Shown here: positions 8,571-16,784 of the stretch, piece after piece
How the letters are laid out: each line of letters opens with the position of its first letter
Numbering within the stretch: the first letter of the stretch is position 1
NCBI RefSeq assembly: GCF_947488515.1
Contig: NZ_CANKZF010000003.1
Location: 496,001 to 560,000 of the forward strand
Length of the DNA: 64,000 nucleotides
Source of the DNA: an uncultured Nocardioides sp.
GTDB taxonomy: Bacteria > Actinomycetota > Actinomycetes > Propionibacteriales > Nocardioidaceae
Direction of reading: 5' to 3'
Translations under genes and position numbers: made by a program
Notes under the pieces: generated by a model
The model's input: the letters and a program-made list of their open reading frames with translations, nothing else
What the model was told of the DNA's origin: nothing
Database searches by the model: none

Positions 8571-9452
8571 TCAGGCCGGTGTCGTCCGACCGAGCAGGTG
8601 AGGCGAGCCGTCCCTCGGGTTGGTCATCGCGAAGGTCCACCCCGCGCCGTCCTGGTGGGCGGCGTAGCGCACCGTGCTCGGCAGGAGGACCGGCTTCTTG
8701 AACGCCACCTCGACGCTGACGGCGTCGGGCAGCCGGTTCTCGATCGCGGCGACCGAGCGCGCCAGGGTCCACATGCCGTGGGCGATCTGGCGTGGGAACC
8801 CCAGCGCCCTCGCGGTCAGCGGGTGGAGGTGGATCGGGTTCGCGTCGCCCGACACGGCGGCGTACGTGCGCCCGAGGTCGGCGGGCAGGCGCCACTCGAC
8901 GCCACCGGTCGGCGGGTCCGGCAGCTCGAGGCCGGGCTTCGCATCGCCGTCGACGGACCGCCCCCGCCGCAGGTAGGTCGACGTCGACTCCCAGGCGGTC
9001 TCGCCGCCACCCGACACGGTGGTCGTGAAGTCCAGCAGGACACCCCTGGCGTGCGGGCGCGGCGTGGCGACCGAGGTGGCGACGTCGAGCGCCTCGCCGA
9101 CGCCGATGGCGCGGTGCGCCGTGATCGCGTTCTCGACGTGGACCATCCCGATCGCGGCGTAGGGGAAGTCCGCGTCGCTCATGATCGCCATGTGGAGCGG
9201 GAACGCCAGCAGGTGCGGGAAGGTCACGGGTACGACGTCGCGGCGGGGGAAGCCGCAGGCGGCGGCGTAGGCGTCCACGCGGGCACGCTCGACGACGACC
9301 GCCTCGCGGGAGTAGACGAGGCCCGTGAAGTCGCGCGCGGACCCCTTGCGGATCCCCGGCAGCCGATTGACGCCCGGCACCGCCGGCAGCGCCGCGCGGA
9401 CGAGCGTGGTCAGCCCGCCAGGCTCGCCGGTGAGGGTCTTCGGCGCCGTCAT
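8571..9452 (-). CDS. MaoC-family (R)-specific enoyl-CoA hydratase, HtdX-like
   Basis: A 293-residue dehydratase with two hotdog folds. The hydratase-2 motif is in the C-terminal half, RTYAAVSGDANPIHLHPLTA followed by GFPRQIAHGMWTLA, where the Asp and His catalyse reversible hydration of enoyl thioesters. Start ATG 9452 shares one base with the stop of the fabG4-like gene. Hydratase, HMwFabG and divergent thiolase have the same arrangement as Rv0241c (HtdX)-Rv0242c (FabG4)-Rv0243 (FadA2) in Mycobacterium tuberculosis. The likely job is (R)-3-hydroxyacyl handling in an elongation or beta-oxidation route that pairs with FabG4; the direction in vivo is not known. Confidence 0.88.
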   Translation of the reverse strand: MTAPKTLTGEPGGLTTLVRAALPAVPGVNRLPGIRKGSARDFTGLVYSREAVVVERARVDAYAAACGFPRRDVVPVTFPHLLAFPLHMAIMSDADFPYAAIGMVHVENAITAHRAIGVGEALDVATSVATPRPHARGVLLDFTTTVSGGGETAWESTSTYLRRGRSVDGDAKPGLELPDPPTGGVEWRLPADLGRTYAAVSGDANPIHLHPLTARALGFPRQIAHGMWTLARSVAAIENRLPDAVSVEVAFKKPVLLPSTVRYAAHQDGAGWTFAMTNPRDGSPHLLGRTTPA

Positions 9453-10786
9453 CAGGCGCCCAGCATCATCTGGCCGCAGACGCGCACGACGTTGCCGTTG
9501 ACCGCGCCAGAGCCGGCGCTCGCGAACCACGCGATGGTCTCGGCGACGTCGACCGGCAGGCCGCCCTGCGACATGGCGTTGAGGCGCTGGCCGACCTCAC
9601 GGGTCGCGAACGGGACGGCGGCGGTCATCTGCGTGATGATGAAGCCGGGCGCGACGGCGTTGACGGTGATCCCGTCGGGGAGCTCGTCGCGCAGGCTGTC
9701 GACGAGGCCGATGACGCCGGCCTTGGAGGTCGCGTAGTTGGTCTGGCCGACGTTGCCGGCGATGCCCGCGATCGAGGCGACGCCCACGATGCGGCCGCCG
9801 GCGTTGACGACGCCCTGGTCGAGCAGCTCGCGGGTGATCAGCTCGGGTGCGGTGAGGTTGACGGCGACGACGCTGCTCCAGCGGTCCTCGGCCATGTTGG
9901 CCAGCTTCTTGTCGCGGGTGATGCCGGCGTTGTGGACCACCACGTCGACGCCGCCGTGGTGCTCGCGCAGGTGGTGGGCGATGCGCTGCGGGGCGTCCTT
10001 GGCGGTGATGTCGAGGACGAGGTGGTCGCCGTCGAGCTGGCCCATGAGGGTCTGCAGCTCGCTGGCGGCCTGCGGTACGTCGACCCCGACGACCGTCGCG
10101 CCGTCGCGGTGCAGGACCCGGGCGATCTCCTCGCCGATGCCGCGGCTCGCGCCGGTCACGAGCGCGACCTTGCCGGCCAGCGGCCGGGTCCAGTCGGTCA
10201 CCTCGTCGGTGGTCACGGAGCCGTGGGCACCGATGCGGACGACCTGGCCCGAGACGTAGGCCGACTTGGGGGACAGGAGGAAGGCGAGCGTCGAGGCGAT
10301 CGCCCCGTCGGCGGCAGGAGCGACGTACACGAGCTGGACGGTGCCGCCGCGGCCGATCTCCTTGCCGAGCGAGCGGGTGAAGCCCTCGAGCGCGCGCTGG
10401 GCGATCCGCTCGGACCCGGTGCGCTGCTCCGGCGGCGTGCCGATCACGACCACGCGCGGGCAGGACTCGAGGCGGCGCATGAGCGGGGTGAAGAACTCCT
10501 GCAGGGCGACGAGACCGGCGGTGTCGGTGATGCCGGTGGCGTCGAAGACCAGGGCCTTGGCGCGCGTGCCCTCCTGGAGGGTGGTGGCGGACGCGATGCC
10601 CAGCCCGTCGAGGGTGGTCGGGAGGGTCTCCGCCAGGCGTCCTTCCCCGCCGAGCACGACAAGCCCGTCCACGAGCGGCGAGCCGTCGGACCAGCGCTCG
10701 AGCCGCGTGGGGTCGGGCAGCCCGAGGTTCTTGACGAGCAGCTTGCCGATCGGGGTGGACACGAAGCCCTGGTAGCGGTCGCTCAT
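9452..10786 (-). CDS. fabG4: high-molecular-weight 3-oxoacyl-thioester reductase (FabG4-like SDR)
   Basis: A 444-residue short-chain dehydrogenase. The C-terminal half (about 205-444) is a complete SDR: KVALVTGASRGIGEEIARVL for cofactor binding, HNAGITRDKKLANM, and the catalytic VASIAGIAGNVGQTNYATSK with Ser, Tyr and Lys. The N-terminal half is a degenerate, cofactor-free Rossmann domain, which is the hallmark of HMwFabG proteins such as mycobacterial FabG4 (454 aa, NADH-dependent). It probably reduces 3-oxoacyl-CoA or -ACP. Start ATG 10786; it is transcribed away from fadA2 and shares one base with the hydratase gene, forming a two-gene operon. Confidence 0.92.
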   Translation of the reverse strand: MSDRYQGFVSTPIGKLLVKNLGLPDPTRLERWSDGSPLVDGLVVLGGEGRLAETLPTTLDGLGIASATTLQEGTRAKALVFDATGITDTAGLVALQEFFTPLMRRLESCPRVVVIGTPPEQRTGSERIAQRALEGFTRSLGKEIGRGGTVQLVYVAPAADGAIASTLAFLLSPKSAYVSGQVVRIGAHGSVTTDEVTDWTRPLAGKVALVTGASRGIGEEIARVLHRDGATVVGVDVPQAASELQTLMGQLDGDHLVLDITAKDAPQRIAHHLREHHGGVDVVVHNAGITRDKKLANMAEDRWSSVVAVNLTAPELITRELLDQGVVNAGGRIVGVASIAGIAGNVGQTNYATSKAGVIGLVDSLRDELPDGITVNAVAPGFIITQMTAAVPFATREVGQRLNAMSQGGLPVDVAETIAWFASAGSGAVNGNVVRVCGQMMLGA

Positions 10787-10835
10787 GGTCGCGGTGTTCC
10801 CTCTTCGCTGGTGGGACGGGACGGTCTGGTCGATG

Positions 10836-10853
10836 TGTAACGCGTGCTGTAAC
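10836..10853. promoter_or_regulatory. direct repeat TGTAAC-N6-TGTAAC in the fabG4/fadA2 divergent region
   Basis: TGTAAC occurs at 10836-10841 and 10848-10853, repeating every 12 bp. It contains the GTAAC half-site also seen upstream of fadA. It lies 50 bp upstream of the fabG4 start and 71 bp upstream of fadA2, so one protein bound here could control both directions. Inference from position only. Confidence 0.35.
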
Positions 10854-10924
10854 TCCGAGTCCACTTTTCGTGACGTGCCCCTCAGGCCGTTGGCCGCGGG
10901 CGACTCTCCGGCAAGGATAGGAAC

Positions 10925-12220
10925 ATGGAGCCCACCACCCGCCCGGTCGCCGTCGTCGGCGGCAACCGCATCCCGTTCGCCCGGTCCAACACCGTCTACG
11001 CCGGCGTCTCCAACCAGGAGATGCTGACCGCCGCCATCGACGGCCTCGTCGACCGGTTCGAGCTGCGCGGTGAGCGGCTCGGCGAGGTCGTGGCCGGGGC
11101 GGTGCTCAAGCACTCGCGCGACTTCAACCTTACCCGCGAGTGCGTGCTCGGCTCGCGGCTCGCGCCCGAGACTCCCGCCACGGACATCCAGCAGGCCTGC
11201 GGCACGGGGCTGCAGGCGGCGATCCAGGTGGCCAACAAGATCGCGCTCGGCGTCATCGACGCGGGCGTCGCCGGCGGCACCGACACCACCTCCGACGCGC
11301 CCGTCGCGATCAGCGACAAGCTGCGCCGCAAGCTGATGAAGGTCAACTCCGCCAAGGACGCCGTGAGCCGGCTCAAGGCGCTCGGCGCGATCCGTCCCGG
11401 CGACATCGGCCTCGACATCCCCCAGAACGGCGAGCCCCGCACGAAGCTCTCGATGGGTGAGCACGCCGCGCTCACGGCGCTGGAGTGGCGCATCACCCGC
11501 GAGGCGCAGGACGAGCTGGCCGCCCGCTCCCACCACAACCTCGCTCGCTCCTACGAGGAGGGCTTCCACGACGACCTCGTCACCGCGTTCCGCGGCGTCG
11601 AGCGCGACAACAACCTGCGCCCGGACTCCACGGTCGAGAAGCTCGCCACCCTCAAGCCGGTCTTCGGCAAGGGCGCAGCCGCGACGATGACCGCGGGCAA
11701 CAGCACCCCGCTGTCCGACGGCGCCTCGGCGGTGCTGCTGTCCAGCGACGAGTGGGCGCAGGAGCGGGGGCTGCCGGTGCTCGCCCACCTCGTCGACGCG
11801 GAGACCGCGGCGGTCGACTACGTCAACGGCCACGAGGGCCTGCTGATGGCGCCGGCGTACGCCGTCCCGCGGATGCTCGAGCGCAACGGGCTCACGCTCC
11901 AGGACTTCGACTACTACGAGATCCACGAGGCGTTCGCCTCGCAGGTGCTGTCCACGCTCGCGGCCTGGGAGGACCCGGTGTTCTGCAAGGAGCGGCTCGG
12001 CCTCGACGCCCCGCTCGGCTCGATCGACCGCGACAAGCTCAACGTCAACGGCTCGTCGCTCGCGGCCGCACACCCCTTCGCCGCTACCGGCGGGCGGATC
12101 ATCCCCGTCGCAGCCAAGCTGCTCGCGCAGAAGGCTGAGTCCACCGGCACGGGGGGCCGGGCGCTGATCTCGATCTGCGCCGCGGGCGGGCAGGGCGTCG
12201 TCGCCATCCTGGAGCGCTGA
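10925..12220 (+). CDS. fadA2: acetyl-CoA C-acetyltransferase, FadA2-like thiolase
   Basis: A 431-residue thiolase, the second in the window. The nucleophile is C92 in QACGTGLQAAI, and the other catalytic residues are in SLAAAHPFAATGGR (His) and SICAAGGQG (Cys). The DYYEIHEAFASQVL segment is the thiolase NEAF-type motif with His in place of Asn (HEAF), which is also found in FadI/trifunctional-beta-type thiolases. It is divergent from fabG4, as in mycobacteria. An AAGGA-type Shine-Dalgarno lies before ATG 10925. Probable role: thiolysis of medium or long 3-ketoacyl-CoA. Confidence 0.9.
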   Translation: MEPTTRPVAVVGGNRIPFARSNTVYAGVSNQEMLTAAIDGLVDRFELRGERLGEVVAGAVLKHSRDFNLTRECVLGSRLAPETPATDIQQACGTGLQAAIQVANKIALGVIDAGVAGGTDTTSDAPVAISDKLRRKLMKVNSAKDAVSRLKALGAIRPGDIGLDIPQNGEPRTKLSMGEHAALTALEWRITREAQDELAARSHHNLARSYEEGFHDDLVTAFRGVERDNNLRPDSTVEKLATLKPVFGKGAAATMTAGNSTPLSDGASAVLLSSDEWAQERGLPVLAHLVDAETAAVDYVNGHEGLLMAPAYAVPRMLERNGLTLQDFDYYEIHEAFASQVLSTLAAWEDPVFCKERLGLDAPLGSIDRDKLNVNGSSLAAAHPFAATGGRIIPVAAKLLAQKAESTGTGGRALISICAAGGQGVVAILER

Positions 12221-12245
12221 CCGGGCACCTCGGCACGGGGGTTGG

Positions 12246-12857
12246 TCAAGGACGGGTGAGCCGGAACCACTCACCGCTCCTGCCGTTCGACGCCCGGGAA
12301 GGTGACGACACGTCGGTCGATCCGACGCCGGACACGGCGGTGACGGTCCAGCCTCGGTAGGCCCGCTCGATGTCGTGACGGACGGCCTGCTTCGGGCGCA
12401 CGGGAAAGGCCCGCGGGCCACCCGTGCGCATCAGGATGGTGGCGTCCGGTGCAGCGAGCTCGGTGACGCCGCCCGCCATGAGGGTGCGACCTGCGTCATC
12501 GAGGCTCTGGAAGCAGCCGACGTCGAGGAAGAGGTCGAACCGGCTGCCGACACCGGAGTGGACCAGGTGGCGCACGTCGCCGATGACGAAGCGCGCGTCG
12601 TCGACGCCGTTGCGGCGCACGGCGACGTCGACGGCCTGACGCACGTTGTCGACCCCCATGGCGTCCCAGCCGCGATCGAGGAGGAGCTTGGTGTTGGCGC
12701 CGCGGCCACAACCGAGGTCGATGGCCCGACGGACCCGGTCGGGCCGCATGGCCTCCTCGCGGTCGAGGAGGTGCTCGAGGGTGGGCCGGTCCTGGCGGCT
12801 CGCCTTCTCCCACGGGATGATCCCGGCGCGATATGCGGTGGCGTAGCCGATGCTCAT
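12246..12857 (-). CDS. class I SAM-dependent methyltransferase
   Basis: A 203-residue cytoplasmic methyltransferase. The SAM-binding motif I is AIDLGCGRGANTKLLLDRGW at about residues 45-64, followed by an acidic motif in AMGVDNVRQAVDVAV and motif III-like ARFVIGDVRHL. The N-terminal IIPWEK segment resembles tellurite-resistance TehB-like and thiopurine-like methyltransferases, where a PW pair precedes motif I, so a small-molecule substrate is likely, but the target is unknown. ATG 12857 has an AGGAA Shine-Dalgarno. It is divergent from the pyr operon promoter. Confidence 0.85.
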   Translation of the reverse strand: MSIGYATAYRAGIIPWEKASRQDRPTLEHLLDREEAMRPDRVRRAIDLGCGRGANTKLLLDRGWDAMGVDNVRQAVDVAVRRNGVDDARFVIGDVRHLVHSGVGSRFDLFLDVGCFQSLDDAGRTLMAGGVTELAAPDATILMRTGGPRAFPVRPKQAVRHDIERAYRGWTVTAVSGVGSTDVSSPSRASNGRSGEWFRLTRP

Positions 12858-12939
12858 GTGAAGTTCCTGCCCTGCGTGAGCGGAAAGTACCGCTCCCTTC
12901 GAGAGTACTCCCGTCCCGCCTCCGGACCCGCGCGGCTGC

Positions 12940-12945
12940 TAGGGT
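12940..12945 (+). promoter_or_regulatory. -10 box TAGGGT of the pyrR-pyrB-pyrC operon
   Basis: TAGGGT lies 15 bp before the PyrR hairpin, so transcription would begin around 12952 and the hairpin would sit almost at the 5' end of the mRNA. The carA leader has the same box at the matching place (21186-21191). Confidence 0.55.
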
Positions 12946-12960
12946 CACCAGCGATCGACA

Positions 12961-12997
12961 TCCTTTAACGAGCCGTCCTGTGAGGCGGAGAAGGAGG
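12961..12997 (+). promoter_or_regulatory. PyrR-binding RNA hairpin overlapping the pyrR Shine-Dalgarno
   Basis: The lower stem pairs TCCTT (12961-12965) with AAGGA (12991-12995), an internal loop follows, and the upper stem CCG (12973-12975) pairs with CGG (12986-12988). The 10-nt loop TCCTGTGAGG matches the known PyrR loop consensus UCCNGNGAGG. Because AAGGAGG is also the ribosome-binding site, PyrR with UMP would hold the Shine-Dalgarno closed. This agrees with translational repression by PyrR described in Mycobacterium smegmatis. No terminator follows, so I favour translational control over attenuation. Confidence 0.85.
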
Positions 12998-13009
12998 TCC
13001 GGAGCGCAG

Positions 13010-13576
13010 ATGCCTGCCCCCGACGACACCGTCCTCGACGTCAGCGACAGGACGGAGCGCACCGTCCTCGACGCCCGTGACATCTCCCGGGCGCTGACCC
13101 GGATCTCGCACGAGCTGCTCGAGCGCAACAAGGGCGCCACCGACCTGGTGCTGCTCGGCCTGCACACGCGCGGGGTGCCGCTCGCCCGGCGCATCGCGGA
13201 GAGGATCGCCGCCGTCGAGGGCACGCCCGTGGCCGTCGGCGAGCTCGACGTCACGATGTACCGCGACGACCTGCGCTCGCAGCCGACCCGGCGCGCCCAC
13301 AAGACGGCGCTGCCGCCCGGCGGGATCGACGAGAAGGTCGTCGTCCTCGTCGACGACGTGCTCTTCTCCGGCCGCACCATCCGCGCCGCGCTCGACGCCC
13401 TCGCCGACCTCGGCCGGCCCGGCGCCGTACGCCTCGCCGTGCTCGTCGACCGCGGGCACCGCGAGCTGCCCATCCGCGCCGACCACGTCGGCAAGAACCT
13501 GCCCAGCGCCCTGGCCGAACGCGTCAGCGTTCGCCTGGCCGAGGTCGACGGCACCGACGAGGTGACCATCTCGTGA
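13010..13576 (+). CDS. pyrR: bifunctional pyr operon regulator / uracil phosphoribosyltransferase PyrR
   Basis: A 188-residue RNA-binding regulator that senses UMP/UTP and binds pyr mRNA; it also has weak uracil phosphoribosyltransferase activity. The PRPP-binding motif is VVVLVDDVLFSGRTIRAALD at about residues 107-126. TRGVPLARRIAERI and TMYRDDLRSQPTRR are family-specific segments, the latter with basic residues that fit RNA contact. The start is ATG 13010, downstream of AAGGAGG held in its own PyrR hairpin, so expression is probably autoregulated. It overlaps pyrB as GTGA. Confidence 0.96.
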   Translation: MPAPDDTVLDVSDRTERTVLDARDISRALTRISHELLERNKGATDLVLLGLHTRGVPLARRIAERIAAVEGTPVAVGELDVTMYRDDLRSQPTRRAHKTALPPGGIDEKVVVLVDDVLFSGRTIRAALDALADLGRPGAVRLAVLVDRGHRELPIRADHVGKNLPSALAERVSVRLAEVDGTDEVTIS

Positions 13577-14511
13577 AGCACCTGCTCTCCATCGACGACC
13601 TCTCCACCGACGAGATCCTCCAGCTCTTCGAGACCGCCGCCGACATGCACGACGTGCAGCGCCGCGAGGTCAAGAAGCTGCCGGTGCTTCGGGGCCGCAC
13701 GGTCGTCAACATGTTCTTCGAGGACTCCACCCGCACGCGGTCGTCGTTCGAGATCGCTGGCAAGTGGCTCTCGGCCGACGTCATCAACGTCAGCGCCAAG
13801 GGGTCGAGCACGTCCAAGGGCGAGAGCCTGCGCGACACCGTGCTGACCGTCTGTGCGATGGGCGTCGACGGTCTCGTCATCCGCCACCCCGCGAGCGGGG
13901 CCGCCGTCCAGGTCAGCCAGTGGGTAGACGCCGCGGTGGTCAACGCCGGCGACGGGATGCACGAGCACCCGACCCAGGCGCTCCTCGACGCCTACACCCT
14001 CCAGCGCCACCTCGGCTCGCTCGAGGGACGCCACGTCGCGATCATCGGCGACCTGACCCACAGCCGGGTCTTCCGGTCCAACGTGCAGTGCCTGACCCGC
14101 CTCGGCGCTCGCGTGACCGTCGTCGCGCCGCCGACGCTGATGCCCAGCGGGATCGGCGCCTGGTCGGCCGCGGCCGGCTTCGAGACGTCGTACGACCTCG
14201 ACGCGGTCCTGCCGGAGGCCGACGCGGTGATGATGCTGCGCGTCCAGCGCGAGCGGATGTCCGGTGCGTTCTTCCCGAGTGCGCGGGAGTACACGGTCGG
14301 CTACGGCCTGACCCGCAACCGGTTGGCCCTGCTCAAGCCGGACGTCCCGATCTGCCACCCGGGACCGATGAATCGCGGCCTCGAGATCGCCGCCGACGCC
14401 GCCGACGCGGCGCAGTCGGTCGTGCTGGAGCAGGTCTCCGGCGGCCTGGCGATCCGGATGGCCGTGCTCTACCACCTGCTGGCCGGGGACACCCGGGGAG
14501 GAATTGCCTGA
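13573..14511 (+). CDS. pyrB: aspartate carbamoyltransferase catalytic subunit
   Basis: A 312-residue enzyme that condenses carbamoyl phosphate with L-aspartate, the committed step of UMP synthesis. The carbamoyl-phosphate site is FEDSTRTRSSFE at about residues 50-61, with the Lys-bearing 80s-type loop SSTSKGESLRDT. GMHEHPTQALLD, the GDLTHSRVFRSN turn and ICHPGPMNRG complete the active site. No pyrI regulatory subunit is present, as is normal in actinomycetes. GTG 13573 overlaps the pyrR stop; the pyrC ATG shares the last base of the pyrB stop, so the three genes are tightly coupled. Confidence 0.97.
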   Translation: MKHLLSIDDLSTDEILQLFETAADMHDVQRREVKKLPVLRGRTVVNMFFEDSTRTRSSFEIAGKWLSADVINVSAKGSSTSKGESLRDTVLTVCAMGVDGLVIRHPASGAAVQVSQWVDAAVVNAGDGMHEHPTQALLDAYTLQRHLGSLEGRHVAIIGDLTHSRVFRSNVQCLTRLGARVTVVAPPTLMPSGIGAWSAAAGFETSYDLDAVLPEADAVMMLRVQRERMSGAFFPSAREYTVGYGLTRNRLALLKPDVPICHPGPMNRGLEIAADAADAAQSVVLEQVSGGLAIRMAVLYHLLAGDTRGGIA

Positions 14512-15779
14512 TGTCGCTGGTGATCAAGGGAGCCTCGCTGCTCGGCGAGCAGAGCCGGGACCTGTACGTCGACGACGCGGGCGTCCTCGTCGACGAGGCG
14601 CCGTCCGGCGCGGAGACCATCGACGCCGACGGCCTGGTCGCCCTGCCCGGGCTCGTCGACCTGCACACCCACCTGCGCGAGCCCGGCCGTGAGGACGCCG
14701 AGACCATCCTCACCGGCTCGCAGGCCGCCGCGCTCGGCGGCTACACCGCGGTGCTGGCGATGGCGAACACCTCGCCCGTCACCGACACCGCCGAGGCCGC
14801 CACCCGCGTCTGGGAGCTCGGCCGCGAGGCGGGGCTGGTGCACGTGCAGCCGGTCGGCGCGGTGACGCGCGGCCTCGCGGGCGAGGAGCTGGCCGAGCTC
14901 GGGCTGATGCACCGCTCGCGCGCGGCCGTGAAGGTCTTCTCCGACGACGGGAAGTGCGTCCACGACGCGCGGGTGATGCGCCGAGCGCTGGAGTACGTCA
15001 AGGCGTTCGGCGGCGTCGTCTCGCAGCACTCGCAGGACCCGACGCTCGCCGGTCCGGCCGCCTGCTGCCACGAGGGCGAGCTGTCGGGTCGGCTCGGGCT
15101 GCCCGGCTGGCCGGGGATCGCCGAGGAGGTCATTGTCGCCCGCGACGTGATGCTCGCCCGGCACACTGGCTCGCGGGTCCACGTGGCCCACGTGTCCACC
15201 GCCGGCTCGGTCGAGGTGCTGCGGTGGGCGAAGGCGCAGGGCATCGCGGTCACCGCCGAGGTCACCCCGCACCACCTGCTGCTCACGACCGACCTGCTCA
15301 CCGGCTACGACCCGACCTACAAGGTCAACCCGCCGCTGCGCCCGCAGGAGGACGTCGACGCGCTCCGCGAGGCGCTCACCGACGGCACGATCGACGCCGT
15401 CGCGACCGACCACGCGCCGCACGCTCGCCACGACAAGGAGCACGCGTTCGTCGACGCGGCCTTCGGGATGCTCGGGATCGAGACCGCGCTCGGCGTGGTC
15501 CGTACGGCGCTGCCCGACCTGTCCTGGACCGACGTCGCCCGGGTGATGTCGACGGCTCCGGCGCGGATCGCGGGACTGACCGACCAGGGGCGGCCGCTCG
15601 AGCCCGGCTCGCCGGCCCACGTCGTGCTCGTCGATCCCGACACCGCCGTCACCGTCGATCGCGACGCCTCCGCGTCGCTCTCGCGCAACAACCCCTGGCA
15701 CGGGCGCAGCCTCACCTCTCGGGTCGTGCACACCGTGTACGGCGGGCGGGTGACCGTTCGCGACGGCGCGCTGGCCTGA
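14511..15779 (+). CDS. pyrC: dihydroorotase (class I)
   Basis: A 422-residue zinc amidohydrolase that cyclises N-carbamoyl-L-aspartate to dihydroorotate. Metal ligands are in LVDLHTHLREPGRED near residues 47-61, HVAHVSTAGS and the C-terminal ATDHAPHARHDKE, where the Asp is the catalytic base. The class I length and the HTHLREPG motif separate it from E. coli-type PyrC. ATG 14511 follows a GGGGAGGA ribosome-binding site. It ends the first pyr block; two short hairpins follow the stop. Confidence 0.96.
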   Translation: MSLVIKGASLLGEQSRDLYVDDAGVLVDEAPSGAETIDADGLVALPGLVDLHTHLREPGREDAETILTGSQAAALGGYTAVLAMANTSPVTDTAEAATRVWELGREAGLVHVQPVGAVTRGLAGEELAELGLMHRSRAAVKVFSDDGKCVHDARVMRRALEYVKAFGGVVSQHSQDPTLAGPAACCHEGELSGRLGLPGWPGIAEEVIVARDVMLARHTGSRVHVAHVSTAGSVEVLRWAKAQGIAVTAEVTPHHLLLTTDLLTGYDPTYKVNPPLRPQEDVDALREALTDGTIDAVATDHAPHARHDKEHAFVDAAFGMLGIETALGVVRTALPDLSWTDVARVMSTAPARIAGLTDQGRPLEPGSPAHVVLVDPDTAVTVDRDASASLSRNNPWHGRSLTSRVVHTVYGGRVTVRDGALA

Positions 15780-15801
15780 CCCGGCGTACGTCCGCCCTGG
15801 C

Positions 15802-15826
15802 CGTTGAGTCGCTCAGAGACTCAACG
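15802..15826 (+). terminator. hairpin after pyrC, first copy
   Basis: A perfect 9-bp inverted repeat, CGTTGAGTC and GACTCAACG with a 7-nt loop, begins 22 bp after the pyrC stop. It is a likely end of the pyrR-B-C transcript. Confidence 0.65.
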
Positions 15827-15871
15827 TGCATCCCGGGCGTGTCGGGGGTCGGGAGCGCGTCCCCTGGCCGG

Positions 15872-15890
15872 TGAGTCGCTCGGAGACTCA
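15872..15890 (+). terminator. hairpin after pyrC, second copy
   Basis: TGAGTC and GACTCA pair around a 7-nt loop (gctcgga). It is a near copy of the hairpin at 15802-15826, and both are preceded by CTGGCCG, so this looks like a tandem duplication of about 68-70 bp. Confidence 0.55.
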
Positions 15891-15909
15891 GGGGCCATTG
15901 CGGGTGTGG

Positions 15910-15960
15910 GTGGCGGCAGATGACGTGGTCGGGGACCGCGCACGTGCGATGTGCCGCCAC
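15910..15960. repeat. 51-bp hairpin element, copy 1
   Basis: GTGGCGGCA (15910-15918) faces TGCCGCCAC (15952-15960) across 33 bp. A second element of the same length and the same arms lies at 39140-39190; both interiors begin GA and end TGCGATG. It follows the pyrC hairpins and leads directly into the 31-bp tandem repeat. It is a candidate REP-like dispersed intergenic element. Confidence 0.65.
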
Positions 15961-16038
15961 CATCCACGGACGGGCGGCGACGTGCCGCCACCATCCACGG
16001 ACGGGCGGCGATGTGCCGCCACCCTCGCGGGCGGGCGG
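15948..16038. repeat. 31-bp tandem repeat, about 2.9 copies
   Basis: Units start at 15948, 15979 and 16010. The unit begins GATGTGCCGCCACCATCCAC and ends CGGACGGGCGGC; units 1 and 2 differ at one base and unit 3 is diverged and truncated. Each unit repeats the right arm (TGCCGCCAC) of the 51-bp element. The 296-bp gap between pyrC and the DUF3060-like gene is almost wholly made of such repeats. Confidence 0.8.
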
Positions 16039-16075
16039 ACCGGCGAGCCGGGCGGCGAGGCGCCGCCGCCCAGGC

Positions 16076-16738
16076 TCAGCTGCGGCGTCGGGGGCGGAGG
16101 TCGAGGACGTTGGCGTCGCCGCGGTCGCGGAGCGTCGTACGACCGCGCGTGACCGTGACGGCGTTGCGGTCGCCGGTGAGCACGAGCTTGTCGGCACGTC
16201 GCAGCCCGACGACGTTGTCCGAGCCCGTGATCCGCGTGCGGTAGGCCTTGCGGGCGGTCACGGCGTCGGCGCCGCGCAGGCGGGCCAGGTTGACGACGTC
16301 GGCGGTCAGGGTCGACGAGGTGCTGGACAGCTCCGCCAGCTCCACGAGGCCCGCGACGGTCACCGTCGTGCCGGGGCCGCTGACGACCAGCGACCGCACG
16401 GACGGGGTGGCGAGGCTGTTGCCCGCACCGGTCACCTCCACGTCGAGGAGCGGCTTCGCGGTCACCGCGTTGCCCGTGCCCTCGAGGACGAGGCGGGTGG
16501 CTGCCGGCATCGTGACGGTCGCGTGGTCGGCGCTCACCCGGACGACGCCGCAGGTGCCGCGCAGGTCGTAGGCCACGTCGTCCCAGGCCGGCACCGTCTC
16601 GGCGCCGACCTCGCACTGGACCGGCAGGACGGGCGCGGCGGCCTGCGCGGGGACCGAGACCACGGCGGCGGAGGTGAGCGCGGACGTGAGTGCGGTGGCG
16701 AGCGCGAGGACGGGCGGGACGCGGTGGCGAGAAGTCAC
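16076..16738 (-). CDS. secreted DUF3060-like protein
   Basis: A 220-residue exported protein. Residues 1-34 are a signal peptide: a basic start (MTSRHR), a hydrophobic core rich in A, L and V, and cleavage near AQAAA. The mature part contains short repeats of the form GxxNxVT (EGTGNAVT, TGAGNSLA, TGSDNVVG, TGDRNAVT), typical of DUF3060 proteins and likely to fold as a small beta-solenoid. Function unknown. GTG 16738 is preceded 6 nt upstream by TACTGT (16750-16745 on the minus strand), a leaderless promoter layout. The mature part ends in a basic tail (RPRRRS). Confidence 0.8.
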   Translation of the reverse strand: MTSRHRVPPVLALATALTSALTSAAVVSVPAQAAAPVLPVQCEVGAETVPAWDDVAYDLRGTCGVVRVSADHATVTMPAATRLVLEGTGNAVTAKPLLDVEVTGAGNSLATPSVRSLVVSGPGTTVTVAGLVELAELSSTSSTLTADVVNLARLRGADAVTARKAYRTRITGSDNVVGLRRADKLVLTGDRNAVTVTRGRTTLRDRGDANVLDLRPRRRS

Positions 16739-16784
16739 ATACCGACAGTACGCACGGCGGGGTGGGCGTGGGTCGTGGGTTCGG

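Noticed and set aside
15948..16038. CRISPR repeat (31-bp units)
   Set aside because: The units are head-to-tail with no spacers.
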